DNA of 64,000 nucleotides from Varibaculum prostatecancerukia (lineage in GTDB: Bacteria; Actinomycetota; Actinomycetes; Actinomycetales; Actinomycetaceae), in assembly GCF_943169825.2 (NCBI RefSeq), contig NZ_OW968402.1, positions 1 through 64,000 of the forward strand. Reading direction: 5' to 3'. Positions 1 through 7,902 of this stretch are shown piece after piece; the stretch's first letter is position 1, and each line of letters starts with the position of its first letter. The notes beneath the pieces are model-generated. The model saw only the letters and a program-made list of their open reading frames with translations. It was not told the origin of the DNA and ran no database searches. Position numbers and translations under genes: made by a program.

Positions 1-1413
1 ATGTCTAGTTCGCTTCAGGAAATCTGGCAAGACGCGATCGAAAACTTAAAACAAAATCCCCAGGTAGGCCAAGCAGATCTGGCATTTGTGCGCATGTCTA
101 AACCCCTGACAACCTACGAAAATACCATCGTAATCGCTACTCCAAACGATTACTCAAAATCGATTCTAGAATCCCGTTTAGGCCCGTTTTTACGAAAATA
201 CCTGTCTAAAGCTACCTCTCGGGAAGTTATTTTGGCGGTTTCGGTCGATCCCTCGCTAGATAATGGAGAAACCATAAATCCCAATGAACAGCAAGTAGTT
301 GCTCCCGCGCCAAAAACTCCCCAAAGTACCTCTGTAGAGAAAAGTGTCGTTTCCCCGCCTAAAAAACCTTTTGATTCTCGCCTTAACTCTAAATACACCT
401 TTGAATCTTTCGTTATCGGCGGCTCAAATCGTTTCGCCCACGCCGCCGCGATTGCGGTAGCCGAAGCTCCGGCTAAGGCCTATAACCCGCTTTTTGTTTA
501 TGGAGGTTCGGGGCTAGGAAAAACCCATCTACTCCATGCCATTGGAAACTATGCGCTCAAACTTTATCCTCACATCAAGGTGCGTTATGTAAACTCCGAA
601 GAGTTCACCAACGATTTCATTAACTCCGTATCGGAAGGCAACGCCCACGAGTTCCAACGCCGCTACCGCAATATCGATATCTTGATGATTGACGATATTC
701 AGTTTTTACAGGGTAAAGAGCAAACCATTGAAGAATTTTTCCATACCTTCAACTCTTTACATAATGACAACAAGCAGGTAGTTATTACTTCCGATGTTCC
801 TCCTAAAAAGCTGGAGGGATTCGAGGAGCGGCTGCGTTCTCGATTTGAATGGGGACTGTTAACCGATGTTCAGCCTCCGGATTTAGAAACTCGCATCGCA
901 ATTTTGCGGAATAAAATTCGCCAAGAGGGCGTGGGCGCCCCTCCGGAAGTCTTGTCCTATATTGCTTCACGTTTTACTATCAATATCCGCGAACTGGAAG
1001 GTGCGCTGCTTCGGGTTACCGCTTTCGCCTCGCTTACAAAGCAGCCCTTAACCTTGCAGCTAGCAGAGATGGTACTCAAAGATATTGTTTCTGACCCCAA
1101 TGATCAAGAAATTACCCCCGCTTTGATTAAGGCTCAGACCGCCGGGTATTTTGAAACTACCGTTAACGACCTGTGCTCACCTTCGCGTTCACGTTCCCTT
1201 ACTGAGGCTCGTCAGATCGCCATGTATTTATGTCGGGAATTAACCGAACTATCTTTACCTCAGATTGGCAAAGAATTCGGAGGACGGGATCACACTACGG
1301 TAATGCACGCCAACAAGAAGATTACCCAGCTGATGAAGTCTAAACCCCAGATTTTTGATCATGTAAACGAACTAACCAATCAAATTCGCCAAGCTGCGCG
1401 CCATGCAAAGTGA
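1..1413 (+). CDS. dnaA: Chromosomal replication initiator DnaA
   Basis: DnaA binds DnaA boxes at oriC as an ATP-dependent oligomer, melts the origin and loads the DnaB helicase. The 470-residue protein has the usual order: an N-terminal interaction domain (about 1-85), a short variable linker rich in Pro, Ser and Lys (about 86-128), the AAA+ domain with Walker A GGSGLGKT at 168-175 and a Walker B ending MIDDIQFL, and the C-terminal DNA-binding domain with the signature GGRDHTTVMHA at 427-437. The length is normal or slightly short because of the compact linker. The window begins at the ATG, so the promoter and ribosome binding site are outside. The next gene downstream is ponA, not dnaN as in most bacteria; the spacer between them looks like the origin. 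Confidence 0.98.
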   Translation: MSSSLQEIWQDAIENLKQNPQVGQADLAFVRMSKPLTTYENTIVIATPNDYSKSILESRLGPFLRKYLSKATSREVILAVSVDPSLDNGETINPNEQQVVAPAPKTPQSTSVEKSVVSPPKKPFDSRLNSKYTFESFVIGGSNRFAHAAAIAVAEAPAKAYNPLFVYGGSGLGKTHLLHAIGNYALKLYPHIKVRYVNSEEFTNDFINSVSEGNAHEFQRRYRNIDILMIDDIQFLQGKEQTIEEFFHTFNSLHNDNKQVVITSDVPPKKLEGFEERLRSRFEWGLLTDVQPPDLETRIAILRNKIRQEGVGAPPEVLSYIASRFTINIRELEGALLRVTAFASLTKQPLTLQLAEMVLKDIVSDPNDQEITPALIKAQTAGYFETTVNDLCSPSRSRSLTEARQIAMYLCRELTELSLPQIGKEFGGRDHTTVMHANKKITQLMKSKPQIFDHVNELTNQIRQAARHAK

Positions 1414-1501
1414 TTTAAACAATAAAATCTCTCCAGATGTCACTAACCTTAAAGAAGATTTTGGTATTTATTTAACATTATTTTTAACTACTACTACCAG
1501 T

Positions 1502-1523
1502 AGAACTACAAAAATGTAGTTCT
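1502..1523 (+). other. Perfect hairpin downstream of dnaA
   Basis: AGAACTACA at 1502-1510 and TGTAGTTCT at 1515-1523 form a perfect 9-bp inverted repeat around an AAAA loop, 89 bases after the dnaA stop. No T-run follows, so it is not a classic intrinsic terminator. It may end or protect the dnaA transcript, or be an origin structural element. Confidence 0.5.
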
Positions 1524-1830
1524 CATGATCACAGGTTGTAGCGGGTTTCTCCACACCTGTGAATAAACCTGTGAATAATTGGGGATTTTTTCAAAATTTC
1601 TGTGCATAGATCACTACATAATTCACCGTTAGCTCATTCATCCCCAATGCATCCCCAGTTGATCCCCCTGAAATTAACAAGCTCTATTTCCGTTATTACC
1701 TGCTGTTTTATCTAATAAAATCAGATATTCCAGGAAGTGATGACTGTGAGAAGAAAAAAATTAGAATCTAAAAAAATTACTAACAGTAACTTCTCACCTG
1801 AAACTAGAAAATCTGCCATTAACTATCAGA

Positions 1831-1859
1831 TTGGTGCGGAACTGAGCTCTTACTAGGTT
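1831..1859 (+). promoter_or_regulatory. Probable promoter of ponA giving a nearly leaderless mRNA
   Basis: TTGGTG (1831-1836) and TAGGTT (1854-1859, matching the actinobacterial TANNNT -10 pattern) are separated by 17 bases. Transcription would start about 1866, only a few bases before the ATG at 1871. No Shine-Dalgarno sequence lies in front of that ATG, which fits leaderless translation. The -10 region is part of a 16-base block, ACTAGGTTAACCTGTA, repeated with one change upstream of rpsF. Confidence 0.5.
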
Positions 1860-1870
1860 AACCTGTATCT

Positions 1871-4306
1871 ATGACCGAAAAGCACTCCGCAGGAAACGCC
1901 GGATTAGGTGATCACGATTTTCCTTCCCGTAAGGAGCGCCGCCGACACGAAAAAGAACAAATACAGGCGCGGGCACAGGCCAATGTTACGCGTTCGGTGG
2001 CTCCGATAAATCCGGCGCGCTATGAAAATATCCCAAAAAAGACGGTATCCGGTAAAAAGGCTGCTTCCGGTCGGGGAGGAAATAGTAATATTTCTCCAGT
2101 CCCGTCCTCAGCAAAGTTAAAACCCGCAGGTAAACCAGCGAAGAGTGCTAGAAAAAATTCCGGTAAGCCGGTTAAAAAAAGTATGCCCCTAAAGAAGAAT
2201 TCCGGGGTAAAGAAAGATCGCAAGCCAAGTAACTCGAGGCCAGGTAGCGGAAAAAATTCGAAAGTAACCAGGCCAGGAAAAAATCCAAAGAGAGTTGGTC
2301 TATGGGTAAAAAGAATTCTGGGAGTTCTTAGTGGACTGATTCTAGTAGGGATTATCGCCGGATGTTTGACTTTCTTGATTGCCTACTATCGTTTGGAAGT
2401 TCCTGAAGCTCAAAAATTTGCTAATGCCCAAGTAACCACGGTTTATTGGGGCGACAACGACACTATGATGGGTAAGTTTGCAGAACGAAACCGTACCATC
2501 GTGGATACTAAATCTTTCAAAAATTCCTATATCCGCGACGCCGTGGTAGCCAGTGAAGACCGCACTTTTTATGAAAATAGTGGAATTGACGTTAAAGGTA
2601 TTGCGCGTGCCCTGTGGAATAACGTGCGCGGGCGACCCACTCAAGGTGCCTCTACCCTCACCCAACAATATGTAGAAAACTACTACACCGGGAAAAATAC
2701 TGGGTACACCGGGAAATTTAAAGAAACCATTTTGGCGTTGAAAATAAATCGGCAAGTGCCGAAAGAAAAAATTATTAACGATTATTTAAACACTATCTAT
2801 TTTGGTAGGGGAACCTATGGGATAGAAGCCGCAGCTAACGCCTACTTTGGCAAAAGCGCGAAAGATATGAATCTTTCAGAATCAGCACTGCTTGCGGGGA
2901 TTATTCCTGCTCCCAATGCCTGGGATCCGCTAGTTAGTCCCGAGCAAGCTAAGTCGCGGTGGAATCGGGTATTGAATCTGATGGTTGCCGACAAAATGAT
3001 TAAGCCCGAAGAAAGAAAGGCCGCAACTTTCCCGAAGGTACAAGAAAAAAAGCAGGAAGCTACCTACTTTAAGGGAACTACCGGGTACTTATTGCAGCAT
3101 GTGCGGCAGGAGTTAATAACTGAAATTGGCTATACCGAAGACGAAATAGACCGCGCGGGAATTAAGGTTTACACCACTATTGATCCTGAAAAACAAAAAA
3201 TGTTGGAGGACGCGGTAGCGACTCTTCCGGAAGATAGACCCCAGGGACTGCGAGTGGCAGCTAGTTCAATAGATACCGCCACCGGAGCAGTTATTGCGGA
3301 ATATGGGGGAGAGGATTATCAAAAAATTCAGCGGAACGCAGTTACTCAAGATATTGCGCAAGCCGGATCTACTTTTAAGCCTTTTGCCCTGCTAGCTGCG
3401 CTAGAACACGGGCACAAATTAAATGAAACCATCAATGGATCGGGACCAATGAAAGTTGGTGATACCTCAATCAAAAACTATGGGGGAGCCTCCTATGGTC
3501 AAGTGAACCTGATTCAAGCTACAAAAATGTCCATTAATACCGCCTATGTGAGACTTAATAGTGAAATAGGGATGGATACCACTCGGCAGGTGGCTATTGC
3601 CGCTGGATATCCGAAGGATACCGCCGGTTTGGATCAAGATGCGCTAGTGGGCGTTTTAGGTTCAAGTTCTCCCCACAATATTGATATTGCTAATGCCTAC
3701 ACCACTTTCGCTACTGGCGGGATTCGCCGGCCAGCCCACATTGTTGCCAAAATTACCGATTCATCTGGAAATGTACTTTACGAGGCAGACACTACTGGAA
3801 CCCGCCAGTTCGAAGAAGAAAATATTTCCGAACTTACCAAAGCGCTAGCTGCCGTTACTGAAAGTGGGGGAACCGGATCAACTGCAGGCAAACTGGGAAG
3901 GCCGGTAGCAGCGAAGACCGGATCCTCTAATGACAACCGATCAGCCCAATTTGTGGGATATGTACCGCAAATGGTGACCGCGGTTTCTATGTATCAAGTT
4001 GGGGAAGATGGATCTGAACAATCAATTACCCCCTTCGCGGGAGTCAGAGAAGTTACCGGCGGTACCCTACCAGCAAAAATTTGGTTGGCTTATATGAAAA
4101 ATGCCGTTAAAGACTTACCGGCTGAACCTTTGTTTTCCTATAAATCCAAGGGAAATAGGATTAGTCCTAGAGAGAAAGCTACTCCGTACCAAACTGCAGA
4201 AGTACCTTCTCCGCCGCCGCCACCTACCACCTCGCGACCCCTGATTGTAACTAGCCAACCTCCAGAAAGTCCCTCTCCGGAAGAAAGTGAACAGCCTGAG
4301 CCGTAG
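1871..4306 (+). CDS. ponA: Class A penicillin-binding protein (bifunctional transglycosylase/transpeptidase)
   Basis: Polymerises glycan strands from lipid II and cross-links peptides on the outer face of the membrane. The 811 residues comprise a long Lys/Arg/Ser-rich cytoplasmic tail (about 1-145), one membrane anchor (about 150-175), a GT51 domain with the SEDRTFYENSGID motif (likely catalytic E229) and the QGASTLTQQ motif, then a transpeptidase domain with the nucleophile motif STFK at 500-503, SIN at 554-556 and KTG at 682-684. All catalytic motifs are intact. The C-terminus is Pro/Ser-rich. In the GT motif the usual His-His/His-Arg pair after the Glu reads Asn-Ser, a tolerated variation. 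It precedes the rpsF cluster, as ponA1 does in mycobacteria. Translation is probably leaderless. Confidence 0.95.
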   Translation: MTEKHSAGNAGLGDHDFPSRKERRRHEKEQIQARAQANVTRSVAPINPARYENIPKKTVSGKKAASGRGGNSNISPVPSSAKLKPAGKPAKSARKNSGKPVKKSMPLKKNSGVKKDRKPSNSRPGSGKNSKVTRPGKNPKRVGLWVKRILGVLSGLILVGIIAGCLTFLIAYYRLEVPEAQKFANAQVTTVYWGDNDTMMGKFAERNRTIVDTKSFKNSYIRDAVVASEDRTFYENSGIDVKGIARALWNNVRGRPTQGASTLTQQYVENYYTGKNTGYTGKFKETILALKINRQVPKEKIINDYLNTIYFGRGTYGIEAAANAYFGKSAKDMNLSESALLAGIIPAPNAWDPLVSPEQAKSRWNRVLNLMVADKMIKPEERKAATFPKVQEKKQEATYFKGTTGYLLQHVRQELITEIGYTEDEIDRAGIKVYTTIDPEKQKMLEDAVATLPEDRPQGLRVAASSIDTATGAVIAEYGGEDYQKIQRNAVTQDIAQAGSTFKPFALLAALEHGHKLNETINGSGPMKVGDTSIKNYGGASYGQVNLIQATKMSINTAYVRLNSEIGMDTTRQVAIAAGYPKDTAGLDQDALVGVLGSSSPHNIDIANAYTTFATGGIRRPAHIVAKITDSSGNVLYEADTTGTRQFEEENISELTKALAAVTESGGTGSTAGKLGRPVAAKTGSSNDNRSAQFVGYVPQMVTAVSMYQVGEDGSEQSITPFAGVREVTGGTLPAKIWLAYMKNAVKDLPAEPLFSYKSKGNRISPREKATPYQTAEVPSPPPPPTTSRPLIVTSQPPESPSPEESEQPEP

Positions 4307-4337
4307 ATGGAGATTCCTTAAGAATCTGGGGTAAAGC

Positions 4338-4356
4338 AGTAAAAATTATTTTTACT
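4338..4356 (+). terminator. Possible weak terminator after ponA
   Basis: AGTAAAAA (4338-4345) and TTTTTACT (4349-4356) form a perfect 8-bp A/T-rich stem with a three-base loop, 32 bases after the ponA stop. The stem is weak, but the 3' arm is T-rich. A second small inverted repeat (AGATTC/GAATCT) lies just upstream. Confidence 0.4.
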
Positions 4357-4457
4357 ACCAGGACCATGCGTGTGGAGGGAATTTTTTTAGGGTGAAATCC
4401 CAGAAAAAGAGGGGTTCATAACAAAGTTGCGGATCGGCTAGAAATAGCGCTTCTAAC

Positions 4458-4550
4458 TAGGTTATCCTGTAATGCGACCTTCGGGTCGATAGCATATGCC
4501 CTCCTGCCACGGAAGGACCGTGGCCGTTAGACCAAAGGAGGTGGGTTAAG
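4458..4550 (+). promoter_or_regulatory. rpsF operon leader with -10 element and possible SD-sequestering fold
   Basis: TAGGTT at 4458-4463 fits a -10 element and lies in the block ACTAGGTTATCCTGTA shared with ponA; no good -35 is seen. The transcript would have a leader of about 80 bases. It contains a UUCG tetraloop hairpin (4475-4488), then CCTCCT (4500-4505), a perfect 7-bp hairpin GCCACGG/CCGTGGC (4506-4512 with 4518-4524), the stretch CCGTTAGACC, and the Shine-Dalgarno AGGAGG (4536-4541). CCTCCT can pair with AGGAGG and close the intervening hairpin, hiding the ribosome binding site. Bacterial rpsF leaders often carry an S6:S18 binding element with conserved CCG and ACC bases; this leader is a candidate, by inference. 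Confidence 0.5.
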
Positions 4551-4835
4551 ATGCGTAAATACGAGATGATGGTGATCCTGAATCCCGAAATCGACGAACG
4601 CACAGTAGCCCCGGCGTTAGAAAAGCTACTCAACGTAGTTTCTGCTAACGGGGGAAGTGTGGATGCGACCGATATTTGGGGCAAGCGTCGCCTCGCATAT
4701 CAGATTGAAAAACATTCTGAGGGGATTTATGCGGTCATCGATATGACCACTACTCCGCAGATTGCTGAAGAGTTAACTCGGCAGCTGACGCTAAACGAAT
4801 CAGTTTTGCGTACCAAGTTGCTGCGGCGCGATTAA
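4551..4835 (+). CDS. rpsF: 30S ribosomal protein S6
   Basis: S6 binds the central domain of 16S rRNA together with S18 in the 30S platform. The 94 residues match the normal length and open with the family signature [16 protein letters not shown]; the [10 protein letters not shown] segment (about 43-52) is also typical. A strong Shine-Dalgarno AGGAGG lies nine bases before the ATG. It is the first gene of the rpsF-ssb-rpsR-rplI cluster, in standard order, and its leader may be autoregulatory. Confidence 0.97.
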   Translation: MRKYEMMVILNPEIDERTVAPALEKLLNVVSANGGSVDATDIWGKRRLAYQIEKHSEGIYAVIDMTTTPQIAEELTRQLTLNESVLRTKLLRRD

Positions 4836-4852
4836 GTTCTAGGAGAACAAAA

Positions 4853-5428
4853 ATGGCTGGAGATACCCTGATAACGGTTATTGGGAATCTGACTGCAGAT
4901 CCCGAACTGCGCTATACCGCGCAATCGGTGCCAGTGGCCTCGTTTACCGTGGCCTCCACTCCCCGAACCTATAACCGGGCATCCGGACAGTGGGAAGATG
5001 GCACCGCCATGTTCCTGCGCTGTTCTGCTTGGCGGGAAATGGCCGAAAATATCGCCGAATCTTTAACCAAAGGAATGCGGGTGATTGTTCGCGGCCGCTT
5101 GCAGCAACGCAATTGGGAGCGAGACGGACAAAACCGTTCTTCGCTAGAGCTGCAAGTCGATGAAATCGGGCCATCCTTGCGTTATGCGCAAGCCCAAGTT
5201 ACCCGGATTCCGCGTGCAGGGGCAGGCGGATTCAACCAGGGAGGACAGGGCGGATTCGCCGGAGGCGCTCCAGCTGGCAATTTCAATCAAGGTGGGGGAT
5301 TTAACCAAGGCGCTGCTGCAAACCTGGGTACAGGTTCGATGAGTGCGGCGCAACCGTCCGCGGATGACAATCCTTGGACTGCTCCTGCCACCAGCGATAA
5401 CGATGGTAGTAACGAACCACCGTTCTAA
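4853..5428 (+). CDS. ssb: Single-stranded DNA-binding protein
   Basis: Coats single-stranded DNA at forks and repair sites and recruits partners through its C-terminal tip. The 191-residue protein has an OB-fold (about 1-112, starting [20 protein letters not shown]), a flexible Gly/Gln/Asn/Phe-rich linker with repeated GGFNQG-like units (about 120-160), and an acidic tail ending NEPPF. The tip resembles the usual DDDIPF but has Pro-Pro-Phe preceded by Glu rather than a run of Asp. It lies between rpsF and rpsR, the usual location in actinobacteria, 17 bases after rpsF, with AGGAG before the ATG. Confidence 0.96.
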   Translation: MAGDTLITVIGNLTADPELRYTAQSVPVASFTVASTPRTYNRASGQWEDGTAMFLRCSAWREMAENIAESLTKGMRVIVRGRLQQRNWERDGQNRSSLELQVDEIGPSLRYAQAQVTRIPRAGAGGFNQGGQGGFAGGAPAGNFNQGGGFNQGAAANLGTGSMSAAQPSADDNPWTAPATSDNDGSNEPPF

Positions 5429-5473
5429 AATTTCAGGATAAGACCCCTAGGGTCACACCATTAAGGAGTTAAT

Positions 5474-5716
5474 ATGGCGAAGAAAGTTCTTCGCGCGAAG
5501 CCGATAAAGAAAAAGGCTAACCCGCTACGTAATTTGCCGGTTGAAAAAATCGACTATAAAGACACCCCGTTCTTGCGGAAGTTTATTTCCGACCGCGGAA
5601 AGATTCGTTCGCGCCGGGTTACCGGAGTTAGCGTACAGCAACAGCGCGCCATCGCTAAAGCAGTTAAGAATGCCCGCGAAATGGCGTTGCTTCCCTACAC
5701 AAGTTCTGGTCGCTGA
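5474..5716 (+). CDS. rpsR: 30S ribosomal protein S18
   Basis: S18 forms a heterodimer with S6 on the 30S platform. The protein is 80 residues, basic, and contains the family pattern [18 protein letters not shown] (about 27-44) and the [21 protein letters not shown] segment split over about 49-69. There are no Cys residues in this copy, so it is the zinc-independent form. The ATG is preceded by AAGGAG. Spacing to rplI is 15 bases. Confidence 0.97.
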   Translation: MAKKVLRAKPIKKKANPLRNLPVEKIDYKDTPFLRKFISDRGKIRSRRVTGVSVQQQRAIAKAVKNAREMALLPYTSSGR

Positions 5717-5731
5717 TAGGAGGGTCTAGTC

Positions 5732-6193
5732 ATGGCAACAGCCAAAATTATTTTGAACATGGATGTACCGGGACTGGGTTCTTCCGGTGACGTGGTAACC
5801 GTAGCTCGCGGCTATGCCCGCAACTATCTGGTACCGCGGAAAATGGCGCACCCTTGGACTAAGGGAGCCCAAAAGCAGATCGACGAAATGATTCGCGCAC
5901 GGCGCCGCCGGGAAATCTCTAATGTAGAGGATGCTCGGGCCGTACGGGATGCTATCGAAGCCCACGATACCGTGGTGATTTCTAAGCGTGCGGGTCATTC
6001 CGGCCGCCTCTTTGGAGCAGTATCTGCCCAAGATGTGGCGGCAGCGGTTAAAGAACAGATCGGGCAAACCGTTGATCGGCGCAAGGTTATTATCGAAAAA
6101 CCGATTAAAGCGGTTGGAAAATATCAGATTCAAATCAATTTGCATGAAGATATTAGCGCCAAACTGTTTGTAAATGTTGAGGGCGGCAAGTAG
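5732..6193 (+). CDS. rplI: 50S ribosomal protein L9
   Basis: L9 binds domain V of 23S rRNA near the L1 stalk and helps keep the reading frame. The 153-residue protein has the N-terminal domain with DVPGLGSSGDVVTVARGYARN-type sequence (about 10-30), a long central helix and a C-terminal domain. AGGAGG stands directly upstream of the start. It is the last gene of the ribosomal/ssb cluster and is followed by a strong intrinsic terminator at 6228-6269, which separates it from the convergent MATE gene. Confidence 0.96.
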   Translation: MATAKIILNMDVPGLGSSGDVVTVARGYARNYLVPRKMAHPWTKGAQKQIDEMIRARRRREISNVEDARAVRDAIEAHDTVVISKRAGHSGRLFGAVSAQDVAAAVKEQIGQTVDRRKVIIEKPIKAVGKYQIQINLHEDISAKLFVNVEGGK

Positions 6194-6227
6194 CAGTAAG
6201 CTACTTTCTTAGCAGCACTTAGCTGAT

Positions 6228-6269
6228 AAAAAGTCGGGCGGTCTTAGGAAAAAGACCGCCCGACTTTTT
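6228..6269. terminator. Strong bidirectional intrinsic terminator
   Basis: AAAAAGTCGGGCGGTCTT (6228-6245) and its perfect complement (6252-6269) form an 18-bp stem with a six-base loop. The GC-rich core is flanked by A5 on one side and T5 on the other, so it can terminate both rplI transcription and the opposing MATE transcript. Confidence 0.93.
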
Positions 6270-6343
6270 CATGTCTTGATAGGGGAGGATGTCAGATACC
6301 TTTTGTAATCGGCATCAGCAAAGGATCTAGTTTAAAGGAAAAG

Positions 6344-7666
6344 CTAAGAGTGCTTTAGCCAAGCGTCGCCGCGGATGCGCAGCCAAAGAGACGCGGTTCT
6401 GCCGCCCATAAAAACGATTCCGTAGGCGGCCCAAATACCAGCTAATGCGAGGGAACGGGCAGGTAAAAGGCGTACCAATAAAATCGCTGGCAGGTAGATA
6501 ACAAAAACTATCGCCATCGCTGTGGCCAAGTATTTACTGTCATCAGCACCAATCAGGTAGCCGTCGTAAATGTAGGTGAGCGCAGCTAAAGGTTGTACTA
6601 GACCCACAACTATTAAGCCGGTGGTGGTAAGGGAAAGAACCTGAGGATCGGAAGTAAATAGCTGCGGTAAAAAGGGAGAACTAAGTGCAAGGAACAGCCC
6701 AATTAGAGCTCCAGACGCTAGTGCCCAACGGTTTAAGCGTCCGATTAGGGCGCGGATTCGGTGCTTGTCGCCCTCACCGAGAGCGTTCGCTAGTAGCGCC
6801 TGGGCGGAGATTGCTAGGGCATCTAGACCGAAAGCCCCCAGAACCCAGAGACTTTTTAGAATCTGGTAACCGGCCAAAGTGTCTGCCCCGAAACTAGCTG
6901 CCTGCCAAGTAGTTACCACGATGGAGGCTTGAAGAAAAAGGGAGCGGCAAACTAGGGGCACTCCGTGTAGACCCGAACGTAAAACTAGCTGGGGGTGGGG
7001 GCGAGCCGATACTCCCTCGACCCGGAGTTTCTTTACTATTACTGCCCACATCCAGGTGGCCATGAAAAACTGGCTGATCGCGGTGCCTGCCCCCGCTCCG
7101 GCCACCCCCCAGGAGCATCCAAAAATTAAAAATGCAGATAGAGGCACGTTGAGAAGCGCCCCCAGGGTGGTAACCACCAGGGGAGTGCGCGTATCTAAGA
7201 GTGCGCGTAAAACCCCGGTAGCAGCTAATACTGAAAGCATCGCTACTAGACCAGGGGCGGAAGCTATCAGGTAGAGGCGCGCAAAAGTGGCGACCGGTGG
7301 CTGCGGACTAAAAAGGCCCACTATTTGGGGGGAAAAAATAATCAGGATTACCGCAAGGACGGCTCCCAGGACGGCTCCTAGCCACATGCCTTGAATACCC
7401 AGGCGCAACCCCTCACCCTGTTTGCCAGCTCCGACTGCCCGTCCAGTGACTGCGGTGGTGGTGTAGGCCAAGAAAATGCAGATGCCTACGATCAAGGTTA
7501 AGATCGTCGAGCCGATGGCTAGACCCGCCAGTTCTAAAGTTCCCACATGGCCAACTAAAATAGAATCCGCCATGGTCAGCAGAGGTTCGGCCATTAGCGA
7601 CCCCAAAGCGGGGAGCGCTAAAGAAAGAATCTGACGATTCAAGCTCTGCCTTGCCGGTTTATCCAC
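6344..7666 (-). CDS. MATE family (DinF-like) efflux transporter
   Basis: Multidrug and toxin extrusion antiporters use sodium or proton gradients to expel cationic compounds. The protein has about 12 hydrophobic segments over 440 residues, beginning with the typical NRQILSLALPALGSLMAEPLL region and containing MADSILVGHVG. An ATG at 7681 opens the same frame but lacks a ribosome binding site. The sequence GGGGGGAGG just after that ATG makes an ideal Shine-Dalgarno for the GTG at 7664-7666, so I chose the shorter form. The gene is convergent with rplI and divergent from dnaB; the spacer to dnaB is full of DnaA-box-like sites. The substrate cannot be told from sequence. Confidence 0.9.
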   Translation of the reverse strand: MDKPARQSLNRQILSLALPALGSLMAEPLLTMADSILVGHVGTLELAGLAIGSTILTLIVGICIFLAYTTTAVTGRAVGAGKQGEGLRLGIQGMWLGAVLGAVLAVILIIFSPQIVGLFSPQPPVATFARLYLIASAPGLVAMLSVLAATGVLRALLDTRTPLVVTTLGALLNVPLSAFLIFGCSWGVAGAGAGTAISQFFMATWMWAVIVKKLRVEGVSARPHPQLVLRSGLHGVPLVCRSLFLQASIVVTTWQAASFGADTLAGYQILKSLWVLGAFGLDALAISAQALLANALGEGDKHRIRALIGRLNRWALASGALIGLFLALSSPFLPQLFTSDPQVLSLTTTGLIVVGLVQPLAALTYIYDGYLIGADDSKYLATAMAIVFVIYLPAILLVRLLPARSLALAGIWAAYGIVFMGGRTASLWLRIRGDAWLKHS

Positions 7667-7684
7667 GAATCCTCCCCCCATTTG

Positions 7685-7831
7685 TTATACACAGCCAAAG
7701 AAAAACTCTGTTAGTAGTTTCCCAGTTTGTTACCTGTTTTTAAACTTGCGGTTATTTATTACCCACAACGCTCGCGTAAATTTCCACAGGTTCTCAACAG
7801 CTTGTGCACTATCTAGGCTGGGTTTTCAACA
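7685..7831. promoter_or_regulatory. Cluster of DnaA-box-like sites upstream of dnaB
   Basis: In 150 bases between the divergent MATE and dnaB genes there are TTATACACA (7685-7693), TTACCCACA (7759-7767), a TTTCCACAG word (7781-7789), TTCTCAACA (7791-7799), TTGTGCACT (7802-7810) and TTTTCAACA (7823-7831). The first two are one mismatch from the DnaA-box consensus TTATCCACA; the others are weaker. All are on the plus strand. The region is AT-rich. It may be a second part of the origin or a DnaA-controlled dnaB promoter region. Confidence 0.55.
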
Positions 7832-7902
7832 AGTTCGTTTCTGTTTTCACTGTCGGTTTATGGCAAAATTAATCAGTTAATAAACGCGGACAGGAAGTTA
7901 CG

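Larger units (their letters stand above)
1414..1870. other. oriC-like AT-rich intergenic region with DnaA-box-like sites
   Basis: This 457-base spacer between dnaA and ponA has no ORF and is AT-rich at both ends. Seen directly: two copies of TTATTCACA on the minus strand (1558-1566 and 1570-1578, 12 bases apart), TTCTCCACA on the plus strand (1547-1555) and CTATGCACA on the minus strand (1601-1609). All are one to three mismatches from the DnaA-box consensus TTATCCACA. Three ATCCCC words start at 1640, 1651 and 1662, exactly 11 bases apart. Runs of A and T at 1460-1500 and 1680-1800 could serve as the unwinding element. Location next to dnaA plus box-like sites supports oriC; the box count is modest, so a longer or bipartite origin is possible. 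Confidence 0.7.

Noticed and set aside
2020-2755. Long minus-strand ORFs inside ponA
   Set aside because: Shadow frames of a gene with complete GT51 and transpeptidase motifs; no independent start signals.
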